DNA from: an uncultured Clostridium sp.
GTDB taxonomy: Bacteria; Bacillota; Clostridia; Lachnospirales; Lachnospiraceae
Length of the DNA stretch: 37,641 nucleotides
Assembly (NCBI GenBank): GCA_946553025.1
Contig: CAMNRM010000051.1
Span: 1-37,641, forward strand
Reading direction: 5' to 3'
A program made the translations under genes and the position numbers. Position 1 is the stretch's first letter. The number at the start of each line of letters is the position of its first letter. Of this stretch, positions 25,348 to 33,884 are shown in pieces. A model generated the notes under the pieces. That model did not search any database. It saw nothing but the letters and a program-made list of their open reading frames with translations, and had not been told where the DNA came from.

Positions 25348-26754
25348 TTGTTTTGGAGCAAAAAACCAAAGCCCCATGAAGGCATCGGTGCCGGTGCTGC
25401 TGATTTTGCAGGTGCTGGTATTCCCTTAAAGTTTAACAGTGTTGAATTTCGTGACGGACAGCAGTCCTTGTTTGCCACACGGATGACGACAGCAGATATG
25501 ATTCCTCTCTTAACCCGCATGGATCAGGTAGGGTATGACAGCATGGAAATGTGGGGAGGCGCAACCTTTGATGTTGCTGTGCGGTTCTTAAAAGAAGATC
25601 CCTGGGATCGTGTACGCGAATTTAAGAAATATATGAAGCACACACCGCTGAAGATGGTGCTCCGGGCACAGAATCTGGTGGGCTATAAAGCTTATCCCGA
25701 TGATATTGTAGAAAAGTTTGTAGAAAAGGCAACAACAGCGGGCATTGATATTTTTCTTATTTTTGATGCCCTGCAGGATCTGCGCAACTGTGAATCTGCA
25801 TTCCGTGCAGTAAAAAAAGCCGGAAAGAAAATAGAAGGTTCTGTCCAGTACAATGTCAGTCCCTTCCACACCACAGAGGTATTTGTACAGAATGCCTTAG
25901 AACAGGAAAAAATGGGGGTTTCCCTGATGCATGTGGAGGATATGGCTGGATTAATGACCCCGCAGGCCGCCTATGAATTGATTTCTGCCTTAAAGAAGGC
26001 ATTAAAAATCCCTGTTCATCTGCACTGCCACTGTACCGGAGGCATGGCGGAAATGGCTTATTGGGAAGCTATCCGCGCCGGAGTAGACGGGCTGGATGTC
26101 TGTGTTTCTTCCATGTCCATGGGCCCGGCTCATCCCCCTATTGAAAGCTTTGTCACGGCATTAAAAGGAACCAGCCGCGACCCGAAAATTGACGTGGGAC
26201 AGTTTAAATCCATTAATGATGATTTTATGAAACTGCGGAAAAAATACGCGGATTTTGAAACAAAACTTGTGGGCGTAGATGTGGGATGCTTACAGCACCA
26301 GGTTCCCGGAGGTATGCTCTCCAACCTGGAAAGCCAGCTCACTGCCATGAAGCTCTATGACCGGCTCCCGGAGGTTTTGGAGGAAGTCACAAGAGTTCGG
26401 GCAGATATGGGCTATCCTCCTCTGGCCACACCTTCCAGCCAAATGTGCGGCGCACAGGCAACCACAAATGTATTAACGGGAAACCGCTATGCTATGGTAA
26501 GCAAGGAATTGAAAGAATACTGCCGCGGAATGTACGGAAAACCCCCCGGCCCGATCGCACCTGAACTGCTGGAAAAGGCTCTGAATGGAGAATCCCCCGC
26601 TTTCCCGCGCCCCGGAGATATGCTGGCACCCGGTTTTGAAACCACCAGGGCAGAGATTGGCGCATTGGCACAGACAGATGAAGATGTTTTAACTTATGCT
26701 CTGTTCCCCAATTATGCGCCGGATTTCCTTCGCACTAAATACCAGATTCAGTAG
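25348..26754 (+). CDS. Carboxyltransferase-family protein (PycB/OadA/5S-like) with altered metal site
   Basis: 468 residues. The TIM barrel and C-terminal part match the transcarboxylase 5S / oxaloacetate decarboxylase alpha family: EFRDGQQSLFATRM (Asp36), MVLRAQNLVGYKAYPDDIVE, VHLHCHCTGGMAEMAYWEA (His226, His228), QVPGGMLSNLESQLTA and LATPSSQMCGAQATTNV. The family's carbamylated lysine in IKDMAG is Glu197 here (HVEDMAGLMTP), and FRVFDAMND is FLIFDALQD. No biotin-carrier domain or MKM motif is present, and no biotin protein occurs in the window. TTG 25348 is the only start that fits AAAGGA nine bases upstream. It may be a biotin-independent decarboxylase or aldolase-type enzyme; the reaction is unknown. 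Confidence 0.85.
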   Translation: MFWSKKPKPHEGIGAGAADFAGAGIPLKFNSVEFRDGQQSLFATRMTTADMIPLLTRMDQVGYDSMEMWGGATFDVAVRFLKEDPWDRVREFKKYMKHTPLKMVLRAQNLVGYKAYPDDIVEKFVEKATTAGIDIFLIFDALQDLRNCESAFRAVKKAGKKIEGSVQYNVSPFHTTEVFVQNALEQEKMGVSLMHVEDMAGLMTPQAAYELISALKKALKIPVHLHCHCTGGMAEMAYWEAIRAGVDGLDVCVSSMSMGPAHPPIESFVTALKGTSRDPKIDVGQFKSINDDFMKLRKKYADFETKLVGVDVGCLQHQVPGGMLSNLESQLTAMKLYDRLPEVLEEVTRVRADMGYPPLATPSSQMCGAQATTNVLTGNRYAMVSKELKEYCRGMYGKPPGPIAPELLEKALNGESPAFPRPGDMLAPGFETTRAEIGALAQTDEDVLTYALFPNYAPDFLRTKYQIQ

Positions 26755-26837
26755 CCACATAGCACAGCACCAAATTAATCCGTGAAAAGCATAGATTACA
26801 AAGAGAAATTTGATAGAAAAATGAAAGGAGGAGTTTG

Positions 26838-27233
26838 ATGAAACAGTCAGATGAAGATAAATTAAAACGTTCTCTGGAAATTTTACAGGAATTAAAAGAA
26901 GCCCGCGGAGGAAGTCTTTTAGACTCCCACCGGGTAATGGGCAATGACCCTAACCTGATTAATATGTTCTTACAGCAATATGTAAACTGCAACAAAAAAG
27001 ATATCTCCATTCCCAAAAAATACCGGGAACTGATTGTTATGGCTGTGGGAATGGCCACAGGAACCGAAACAACCATGAAAGTCCATGCAAAAATTGCCCT
27101 GGATAACGGCGCTGCCATCGACGAAATTTTTGAAGTAATCCGCATCATTTTCTTTACCTGCGGCGTTACCAAACTATTGCCCGCTTTAGAAACACTGGGA
27201 GATTTATTTGAAGCGATAGACGTACCAGAATAA
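26838..27233 (+). CDS. Carboxymuconolactone decarboxylase (CMD/AhpD-like) family protein
   Basis: 131 residues, all-helical. Core: PKKYRELIVMAVGMATGTET and KVHAKIALDNGAAIDEIFEV, the conserved CMD segment with its His. The CxxC peroxidase pair of AhpD is absent (ETTM at that position), so it is closer to the decarboxylase-type or structural members. AAAGGAGGAG precedes ATG 26838. It is the second gene of the unit, 83 bp after the carboxyltransferase-like gene, and shares its LacI control. A role on an intermediate of the same pathway is likely, but which one cannot be read from sequence. Confidence 0.87.
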   Translation: MKQSDEDKLKRSLEILQELKEARGGSLLDSHRVMGNDPNLINMFLQQYVNCNKKDISIPKKYRELIVMAVGMATGTETTMKVHAKIALDNGAAIDEIFEVIRIIFFTCGVTKLLPALETLGDLFEAIDVPE

Positions 27234-27279
27234 TTATTAGACAAAAACACTTTCCTCTGTAGAAAAATGTATTGCCGAT

Positions 27280-27310
27280 AGAAAAACCGTCCTGCCTTGA
27301 CGGTTTTTCT
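27280..27310. terminator. Bidirectional terminator between CMD and pucR-type genes
   Basis: A perfect 12-bp stem, AGAAAAACCGTC and GACGGTTTTTCT, with a 7-base loop; the stem itself supplies T-rich tails on both strands. It closes the plus-strand unit and could serve the convergent minus-strand regulator. 27311-27433 shows no gene. Confidence 0.8.
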
Positions 27311-27433
27311 TAAATTCCGGCACCCCTCCTTTGAAATACCTCGGCTTCTTGTCCACTTCCGCTTTCCGTTTCCTCATACTGGTAGTCTTTCATTTCTCTC
27401 TTTATCTGAATACTATATCCCACCCACTTTCTC

Positions 27434-29008
27434 CTATGCATTACCTACAAAATCCTGTGATTTTGCATTATTATTGCATAAATCGAGCATCATAATAGAA
27501 AGCTGCAGCATTAGCCGAACATTAGGATCATCAAGTGAAAGGCCAAGCCGCTCTTCTAGTTTTTTTATCCGATAGATTACCGTATTCCTGTGCAGGAACA
27601 AATCTTTTGCAACAGCGGTCACGTTTCTCTCATGTTTGAGAAGGCAGCGCAGCAGCTGGAGGTCATTGGTCGTATGTTTGTTATCATATTTTTTTATCTC
27701 TTTAAGTTGTTTGCAGTACAGTTTATCTAGCGGAACTTGTTTTTCGCAGATACACAAAATATGGTAGGCAAAGTAATCCCTGTACTGATACACCATTTTC
27801 GATGGATTCAGTAAATTTCCAATACTGGCAGCGGCTGATGCCTGTAGATAAGCCTGACGAAATTCGGATAAATGATTAAATGGATTACTTTGACCGCAGT
27901 AAGCGCTGTTCTCTTTTAATAATGACTCAAGCCAAATATTTTGATTTTGCTTTTTTTCATTGATTTCCGAATGTCGAGTCAGTTTTTCCAAAACAATAAT
28001 CTCCTGATTAACTGTAAAGACATTGGTAAAAAGCGGAACGCTTTGCAGACAATTGATAACATACTGAGCATATGGATAGAAATACCGTTTGAATTTAATG
28101 CAGCAGATGCAGTAGGAATCCTGCGGCTTCCAGTTTAATAAACTGGATTTATTCTCAAACTCATCTGGCGGCAGATCATCTTCTATCAATTCTTTAAATA
28201 TACAGGAATCCCGATTATCGGACACCCCTTTTGCAGAATAATGGAGATGAAGCAATTCCTGTATGGCATTGACCAAAATTTTCATTCTATACATCGTTTC
28301 TGGTGTAGGATCTGAAGATAAGCCATATAAACAGATGGTATGCGCATGCAGGGTATTTTCTCCAAAGACCTTTATAATTTTTGTACATCCAATATAATTG
28401 GGAGGATAGTGATATCCAATTTCCCGAAAACTTTCAGCTGCCTGCAGATAATTGTTTTCGATTAATCCTTTTATCATATGTCTGGAGAAGTAGCCGTCGC
28501 GGATTGTTTTTTCGACATCTGGATGGGAAGCGTGTATATGTTTGGTACATGCCAGAACTTTCAGCGTTTTGCTCATAATAATAATTGGATCATGAAAGTA
28601 AGACTCACTGATATCTAATAGCGACTGAAGATCTGAACCGGCTGCTACCTCAAGATTTAGCGCAGATTTCCAAGATGAAACCATATTTTTATAGTTTGTA
28701 AGACGATTGATTACGTCTGCCATATCGGAAGAATCAGCCAGCGCAATCACCGCACAAGGAAACTCCTTGAAACGCGCAAAAAATTCATTTCCGGCAGGGC
28801 AAATAATGGTAACTTTTTGGCTGAATTGGTTAAAAAACGAAAAGTCTGCGGATAAAGAAATATACAGTTGGTTTGCTTTTGGGGTTTTATCCAACGAAAA
28901 TGTTAGTATGGAAATATCTTCATAGATATAATCTTCATCGATAAGCTTTGTACATTTTGGATGATATAACGATAATATTTGCAATATGTTATAGTGTATA
29001 ATACACAT
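27434..29008 (-). CDS. PucR-type transcriptional regulator
   Basis: 524 residues. The C-terminal helix-turn-helix is typical of PucR/CdaR regulators: LLKHERNVTAVAKDLFLHRN, then TVIYRIKKLEERLGLSLDDP. The middle contains a sensor-like part (LLDISESYFHDPIIIMSKTL) and a degenerate GGDEF-like region. Start set at ATG 29008, preceded by TTTAGGAGGAATAAA; the longer frame to 29062 runs through the promoter region. It is divergent from the APC permease gene and probably controls it. PucR proteins respond to purine, sugar-acid or amino-acid metabolites, so this one may sense the permease substrate. Confidence 0.85.
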   Translation of the reverse strand: MCIIHYNILQILSLYHPKCTKLIDEDYIYEDISILTFSLDKTPKANQLYISLSADFSFFNQFSQKVTIICPAGNEFFARFKEFPCAVIALADSSDMADVINRLTNYKNMVSSWKSALNLEVAAGSDLQSLLDISESYFHDPIIIMSKTLKVLACTKHIHASHPDVEKTIRDGYFSRHMIKGLIENNYLQAAESFREIGYHYPPNYIGCTKIIKVFGENTLHAHTICLYGLSSDPTPETMYRMKILVNAIQELLHLHYSAKGVSDNRDSCIFKELIEDDLPPDEFENKSSLLNWKPQDSYCICCIKFKRYFYPYAQYVINCLQSVPLFTNVFTVNQEIIVLEKLTRHSEINEKKQNQNIWLESLLKENSAYCGQSNPFNHLSEFRQAYLQASAAASIGNLLNPSKMVYQYRDYFAYHILCICEKQVPLDKLYCKQLKEIKKYDNKHTTNDLQLLRCLLKHERNVTAVAKDLFLHRNTVIYRIKKLEERLGLSLDDPNVRLMLQLSIMMLDLCNNNAKSQDFVGNA

Positions 29009-29191
29009 TTTATTCCTCCTAAAATATTGTGCTGTTTGCACTAATTTTATAAATTTTAACATAAAAACTTGGAACTGTCTACGATGATTTTTACTAAAAT
29101 TACACCTATAATTTAAGATAGTCGACGAGAAAGCACAAGAAGCTTCTGCATTTTACCATTCAATTAAAACATAAAAATGAGGAGGAACGAG

Positions 29192-30544
29192 ATGAATCAA
29201 CAGGCAGATTCAACTGCTTTGCATCCAGAAAGAACTTTTACGAGAACAAAGTTATTGATGATGGCAATTGGCACTTTCGTAGGATCAGGTCTGGTATCCC
29301 TGACAGGACCTGCAGCCGCGGCTACCGGATATTCGGTTTGGCTAGCATATGTCCTTGCAGTCGTTGTAGGCTTTTTATCCATGCTGCCGCTTGTATATAT
29401 CAGCAGTATTATGAATTTTAACGGCGGTGTTTATACGGTTGCAACAACCTTTATGGGACATAGATTTGGAGGTGCCTTTGTATTGCTCCAGGTCTTAAAC
29501 GCACTGATTTTATCGATTTTGGGAACAGCTTTCGGAGGCTACGTAAACAGTGTGTTTCCAAGCATTGACGCCAGACTATGCGGTGTAGTAATCATTATTT
29601 TGTTTTGGGCAGTACATTGCATCGGCATTAATTTTATGGCGGGGGTACAGAAATATACAACATTTATTCTGATTGCTGCATTAGCAGTATTCAGCGTTGT
29701 ATCCTTTACCCACCTGAATCCGGATACATTTAATTTCGGCGGAACGGAGTTTTTTGCCGGCGGAAGCAAAGGCATCTTTGCGGCAGTAGCGATGTTGGTG
29801 TTTTCCTGCCAAAACTATGATAACAATGTACTGGCATTTGGACGTTACACCATTGAACCAAAGAAAAATATGCCGTGGGGCATTTTGGCAACCTTTGTTT
29901 CCTTAATCTTCATCTATGGCATTGTGACCATCGCACAGGTAGGCGCAATAGATCTTGCGGCGCTTTCAGGAAAGCCGCTTACAGATATTAGCAGAGCCAT
30001 TTTGCCAACAAGCGCATTTGTCGCCTTTATCATTCTGGGACCGATTTTATGTCTGGTATCTACCGTAAGCGGCGCATTGGCTTCTTTCACAATCGGACTA
30101 GAAAAAGCAAGTGAAGACGGATGGCTTCCAAAAAATTTAAGCGTGAGAGGAAGCCGCGATACCTGCTGGAAGATTATTACAATTCTATGCGGAATTTGCC
30201 TGATTCCGATTATTATGGGCGTAAATATCGGAATTCTTTCCAGTATCACGACTTTGATAAACTGTGTATTCCAGATTCCACTGTTGCTTTCTTACTGGAA
30301 GCTGCCGGATTCATTCCCTGAGCAGTTTGTCGATAGTTCTCTGAAGGTAAAGAAGAGCAGCTACAGAGCATCCATTATCGTTGCGCTGGCTGCCAGATTG
30401 TTCCTGACTTATTGCTGCTTCAGAACTTTGACATTACAGGTGGCAATAGGCGCAGTTATTGTAGTAACAGCATGTTTTGCTTTCTCTTACTTCCGCTACA
30501 AGAGCGGAAAGCCGCAGGTTGCAGACAGTTATTTCTTTGATTAA
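29192..30544 (+). CDS. APC-superfamily amino acid/amine permease
   Basis: 450 residues, about 12 membrane segments. TKLLMMAIGTFVGSGLVSLT and GPAAAATGYSVWLAYVLAVV form the first two segments, with the GxG-type unwound helix of the APC fold. Later segments include GGSKGIFAAVAMLVFSCQNY and LGPILCLVSTVSGALASFTI. GAGGAGG lies before ATG 29192; the upstream in-frame ATG at 29177 is inside that site. A TATAAT at 29107-29112 is a possible -10. It begins a plus-strand unit with the DUF362 and metallo-beta-lactamase-fold genes. Substrate not identifiable; amino acid or polyamine uptake is typical. Confidence 0.88.
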   Translation: MNQQADSTALHPERTFTRTKLLMMAIGTFVGSGLVSLTGPAAAATGYSVWLAYVLAVVVGFLSMLPLVYISSIMNFNGGVYTVATTFMGHRFGGAFVLLQVLNALILSILGTAFGGYVNSVFPSIDARLCGVVIIILFWAVHCIGINFMAGVQKYTTFILIAALAVFSVVSFTHLNPDTFNFGGTEFFAGGSKGIFAAVAMLVFSCQNYDNNVLAFGRYTIEPKKNMPWGILATFVSLIFIYGIVTIAQVGAIDLAALSGKPLTDISRAILPTSAFVAFIILGPILCLVSTVSGALASFTIGLEKASEDGWLPKNLSVRGSRDTCWKIITILCGICLIPIIMGVNIGILSSITTLINCVFQIPLLLSYWKLPDSFPEQFVDSSLKVKKSSYRASIIVALAARLFLTYCCFRTLTLQVAIGAVIVVTACFAFSYFRYKSGKPQVADSYFFD

Positions 30545-30564
30545 TTATTGTGATGAGGTGAATT

Positions 30565-31401
30565 ATGAATAAGTTTGTAAAAGTTGTACATGGCTCTGAT
30601 CCAATTCAAAATGCTTATGACGCAATTTCAGCGGTTTGTAAAGAGCCGGTGGAAGGGAAAACAGTATTGCTGAAAGTAAATACCGGATTTAAAGGAGAGG
30701 CCAGAACAGGTTTATGCACAAGCCCGGAAGTTGTAGAGGGGCTAATTCGCTTTTTTCAAGAGAAGAAAGCAAAGAAAATTACGGTAGGCGACAGCTCCAT
30801 TGTTGGTGTTGACAGTATGGAAGCATTGGAGGCAGCAGGCATTAAGGCTGCATGTGACAAGTATCCGGAAGTCATCTGCGCTGACCTCAACGGATATGAT
30901 CCGATTGAAAAGAAAATCCCTGCCGGAACCATGGTAAATAGTGTCATTTTTTCATCGGCAATGTATGATAACGATATCGTTGTCAGTGTTCCTGTCATTA
31001 AGACACATATGTATGCAGGTGTTACTTTAAGTATTAAAAATATGAAAGGTACGATGTACAAAAGAGAAAAAACAAAGCTGCACCGCATAAAAAAAGAATT
31101 GCCAGAGAATGCTGAAGGCAGAGTTTTAGATTACGGTCTTTGGGATATTACCAACGTATGCTATCCGAATTACGCTGTCATAGATGGTACGGTTTGTATG
31201 GAAGGATTTGGTCCAAGCGGCGGCGATCCTGTAAATCTGGATGTGGTGTTAGCCAGCCAAGAACCTGTTGCCGCAGATATGATTGCATTGAAACTCATGG
31301 AAATCCCGTTGGGCGATATTGGTCATTTGAAGTTGATTGCAAAGGCGCGTGAAGTAAGCTATGATTCCATAGACGTAGAACCGGCCGATTATGAAAAGTA
31401 G
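30565..31401 (+). CDS. DUF362 domain protein (ends at in-frame TAG)
   Basis: 278 residues before the TAG. DUF362 motifs: KTVLLKVNTGFKGEARTGLC, KITVGDSSIVGVDSMEALEA, VVSVPVIKTHMYAGVTLSIK and NMKGTMYKREKTKLHRIKKE, YAVIDGTVCMEGFGPSGGDP, LASQEPVAADMIALKLM. The family has no firmly established reaction; many members carry C-terminal Fe-S cysteines. Here the cysteine-rich part lies after the stop, in the same frame, so this gene may be the N-terminal part of a longer protein broken by a nonsense change or read through. ATTGTGATGAGGTG precedes the ATG. It follows the permease by 20 bp. Confidence 0.85.
   Translation: MNKFVKVVHGSDPIQNAYDAISAVCKEPVEGKTVLLKVNTGFKGEARTGLCTSPEVVEGLIRFFQEKKAKKITVGDSSIVGVDSMEALEAAGIKAACDKYPEVICADLNGYDPIEKKIPAGTMVNSVIFSSAMYDNDIVVSVPVIKTHMYAGVTLSIKNMKGTMYKREKTKLHRIKKELPENAEGRVLDYGLWDITNVCYPNYAVIDGTVCMEGFGPSGGDPVNLDVVLASQEPVAADMIALKLMEIPLGDIGHLKLIAKAREVSYDSIDVEPADYEK
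31399..31401 (+). other. Single in-frame amber codon between DUF362 and metallo-beta-lactamase parts
   Basis: The frame from 30565 to 32382 has one interruption, a TAG at 31399-31401. Directly after it the frame reads RRKFKTAGEARLGLSCDELV, which looks like normal coding sequence, and continues into the cysteine-rich segment and MBL domain. A point change from a tyrosine codon (TAT/TAC) would explain it. Confidence 0.8.
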
Positions 31402-31461
31402 CGGCGGAAATTCAAAACCGCAGGAGAAGCCAGACTGGGACTTTCCTGTGATGAACTGGTA

Positions 31462-32382
31462 ATGGAAGACGAAAGTGCCTGCAGTGCATGTCACGCATCA
31501 CTGATACAGTTTCTGCGTTATCACACCCATGAATTTTCGGGTGGACCAAAGACTTATACTATTTTTGCCGGAAAGGATATTAAACAGGAGGATATCGAAA
31601 AAGCTGAAAATCCTTGCCTCGTAGGAAACTGTACAGCAAAATTCAGAGATCTGGCACCATTCTGTAAAGGCTGCCCGCCAATTCCATCTGAAATCACAAA
31701 GACATTAAAAGGGGAAAGCGGTCTGGAAATCACATATTTGGGGCACTCATGCTTCACCATTCATTCAAAGGAGTATACATTGCTGCTTGATCCCTTCCTC
31801 AGCGGCAATCCAAACGCAGCTATATCTGCAGAAGAAGTTGAAGCGTCACACATTCTGGTATCTCACGCGCATGGCGATCATATCGGCGATACCGACGCAA
31901 TCGCGCAGCGCTGCAACAGTGTGGTATTCTGTACGCCGGAAGTTGGCACACTTCTTTCGGAAACGATAAAGATGGAGCAGGGACAGCCAGGCGGAAATAT
32001 TCGCACTGACTTCGGAAACATTAAGTTCGTAACAGCAGCCCATGGAAGCGGCGTACCGGGCGGTGTCGCATGTGGATTTGTAATTACTATTGAAGAAAAG
32101 AAAATCTACTTTGCAGGCGATACGCAGCTGATAAAGGATATGGAACTGCTGCAGGATGAAAAAATTGACATTGCAATGCTTCCGATTGGAGATAGGTTTA
32201 CAATGGGACCTGATGACGCAATTAAAGCAGCAAAAATGATAAATCCAACAATGGTAATTCCTATGCATTACAATACAATGCCGGCGATAATACAAGACCC
32301 TGTACAGTTTAAAGAAAAATTGAAACATACAACAGGAATCGAGGCAACGATTCTTTCTGTGGGAGAAAAACTGTCATTATAA
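31462..32382 (+). CDS. Cys-rich segment plus metallo-beta-lactamase-fold hydrolase
   Basis: 306 residues if counted from ATG 31462, which has no recognisable ribosome site. Residues 1 to about 88 hold CSACHASLIQFL and CLVGNCTAKFRDLAPFCKGC, a possible metal or Fe-S segment. The rest is an UPF0173-like metallo-beta-lactamase fold: LEITYLGHSCFTIHSKEYTL, LLDPFLSGNP, SHAHGDHIGDTDAI (HxHxDH), VTAAHGSG, FAGDTQLIKDM and MVIPMHYNTMP. It should bind two metal ions; the substrate is unknown. Because the frame is the same as DUF362, the two probably form one 605-residue protein interrupted by TAG, or the second part is made by re-initiation. Confidence 0.8.
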   Translation: MEDESACSACHASLIQFLRYHTHEFSGGPKTYTIFAGKDIKQEDIEKAENPCLVGNCTAKFRDLAPFCKGCPPIPSEITKTLKGESGLEITYLGHSCFTIHSKEYTLLLDPFLSGNPNAAISAEEVEASHILVSHAHGDHIGDTDAIAQRCNSVVFCTPEVGTLLSETIKMEQGQPGGNIRTDFGNIKFVTAAHGSGVPGGVACGFVITIEEKKIYFAGDTQLIKDMELLQDEKIDIAMLPIGDRFTMGPDDAIKAAKMINPTMVIPMHYNTMPAIIQDPVQFKEKLKHTTGIEATILSVGEKLSL

Positions 32383-32390
32383 TTGTTTAC

Positions 32391-32430
32391 AATAATTCCC
32401 CAACTATCTATAACAGTCGGGGAATTATTT
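32391..32430. terminator. Bidirectional terminator
   Basis: AATAATTCCCC, 17 bases, GGGGAATTATT: an 11-bp perfect stem between the convergent MBL-fold and Rpn-type genes, with AT-rich tails on both sides. Confidence 0.75.
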
Positions 32431-32436
32431 CATTAC

Positions 32437-33417
32437 TTATTGATTTAATTTACTGACATATTTAGGCTTATCTGCTTCTGGAACTTTTAATGCCGCCATC
32501 GCCTGCTCCGCAGATAACTTTAATGTTTCCATTAAATTTTCTATCGATCTTAGAGTACCTTCTTCACGTTCACGCTTAATTCCTATCGCAATTCCTCTTT
32601 CTTCCACACCTTTACTTAAATTACACACTTCCTGCACCTCACTCTCTAATGTCTTTGTCATCTTAATTTCAAAATCATCCTGGAGTATTTTCTTCTTTTC
32701 TTCGGGTTCCTTTTCTGAAGAAAGTAGTACATCTAATAGTTTCAATATTCCCTTATAATTATCATTTTCAGAAGTTCCTAAACAAATCATAACTACCGTA
32801 ATCAAATCATAATTTGCCTTCTTTTCTTTAACCTCTCCAATCGAATTTTCTTCCTTAATCATATATTTAGAAATTGTATTCTTACGGTATTCTGGCGGGT
32901 TAGCACAAATCCAAATCGAGCAGACTTTGTGAATCTTCTCATAATGGGAATCCGTAAATTCCACCCCATATTGTGAGGAAATCATCCTACTGGCATAATA
33001 AATCCCCCGTTTAATTAATGGATAACCAGGATAAAAATCATTTTGTGACTCCACGTTAATAATTAATTTTATACTTTCCTTTCTATCAGGAACCATCGCA
33101 CCAAAACGGATATCATAGGTAATTGTGCCTTCGTTAATCGTGCTGTCCTCTGTTTTATCCCCTCTAATCTGTTCACCGCTGCAATCTGCCCCTTCATCTG
33201 GATTCACTGCAATTTTGGTAATCTGCGGCTCCCCTTCAATGTATTTTTCTGCAATCTCATCTACATTAAAATCCTGGTATTCTTCCAGGCAGCTTTTCAT
33301 GATCCATGCCAGGATAATTTTATTTGCAAGAAGTCGTTTACAGGCGGCATCATAAGCTGCATTCTCTCCAGCAGCCTCTATATTTCTTGCAAGTATCGTT
33401 TTCACTTCTGCTCCCAT
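32437..33417 (-). CDS. Rpn-type / PD-(D/E)XK family protein
   Basis: 326 residues. Core: ITYDIRFGAMVPD and KLIINVESQNDFYPGYPLIK, then RGIYYASRMISSQYGVEF; this matches the Rpn (recombination-promoting nuclease)/putative transposase family, with D and E-x-Q at the catalytic positions. The C-terminal half contains a charged helical region ending GIAIGIKREREEGTLRSIEN and the short repeat-like tail common in Lachnospiraceae members. These proteins are typically multicopy, mobile-like and variable in length. ATG at 33417, with GAGGAA about 12 bases upstream, a little far. The gene is more AT-rich than the catabolic block. Confidence 0.85.
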   Translation of the reverse strand: MGAEVKTILARNIEAAGENAAYDAACKRLLANKIILAWIMKSCLEEYQDFNVDEIAEKYIEGEPQITKIAVNPDEGADCSGEQIRGDKTEDSTINEGTITYDIRFGAMVPDRKESIKLIINVESQNDFYPGYPLIKRGIYYASRMISSQYGVEFTDSHYEKIHKVCSIWICANPPEYRKNTISKYMIKEENSIGEVKEKKANYDLITVVMICLGTSENDNYKGILKLLDVLLSSEKEPEEKKKILQDDFEIKMTKTLESEVQEVCNLSKGVEERGIAIGIKREREEGTLRSIENLMETLKLSAEQAMAALKVPEADKPKYVSKLNQ

Positions 33418-33615
33418 CTGTGGTATAGCTTCCTCCCGTCTGCTTATTTACCCTTATCTTATCATAGATTCCATAAATAATCTATCATTTTCATCTCAAA
33501 ATACAAATATCCACAATCTTACTTTATTCTTGTTCTGTCCGATTCCTCTATTTATTACATTCCGCTTCTTAACTCTTCTTTTCCTTCCCATCTTATTACC
33601 TTTAGAGTCAAAAGT

Positions 33616-33760
33616 TTTTCGATGGGGATGAAAAACAGGTCCGTTACCTTTCCCGTGTTTATTTTGTGGGGACAAAAACTTTACCAGCCCCTGCTGTTTG
33701 TCCTCATTAATGATGACGGGAAGCAGGTAATCCTGATAAGTACAGACCTGACCATGTTCG
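33616..33760 (+). pseudogene. IS transposase remnant, frameshifted
   Basis: Two overlapping frames together read FFDGDEKQVRYLSRVYF and WGQKLYQPLLFVLINDDGKQ, then VILISTDLTM, a block of DDE transposases of the IS4-like group (the STDLT segment precedes the last catalytic residues). Only about 45 codons remain and at least one frameshift is present. No intact ends are recognised nearby. Confidence 0.55.
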
Positions 33761-33772
33761 CTGAGGATACCC

Positions 33773-33826
33773 CTACAACAAATAGACGCTATACCCCTTG
33801 CTGGGGGCATAGCGCCGTTTGTTGTC
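33773..33826. repeat. Large imperfect hairpin
   Basis: CTACAACAAATAGACGCTAT with ACCCC on the left pairs with GGGGGCATAGCGCC and GTTTGTTGTCA on the right: about 20 paired bases with one bulge and a few mismatches. There is no T-run, so it is not a standard terminator. It adjoins the transposase remnant and lies 3' of the secreted-protein gene. Confidence 0.6.
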
Positions 33827-33884
33827 AGCAGCCCGTTCTGCGTGTAATTCCTTATAAACTAACCTAATCCTTAATTTTAAAAAC

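Noticed and set aside
28993-29005. GTGTATAATACAC palindrome as another regulator site
   Set aside because: It lies within the first codons of the PucR-type gene and is explained by coding sequence.
31399-31401. Selenocysteine as explanation for the in-frame stop
   Set aside because: The codon is TAG, not TGA.
33496-33810. Minus-strand frame rich in basic residues
   Set aside because: It opposes the transposase remnant on the plus strand, has no ribosome site, and its composition looks like antisense sequence.
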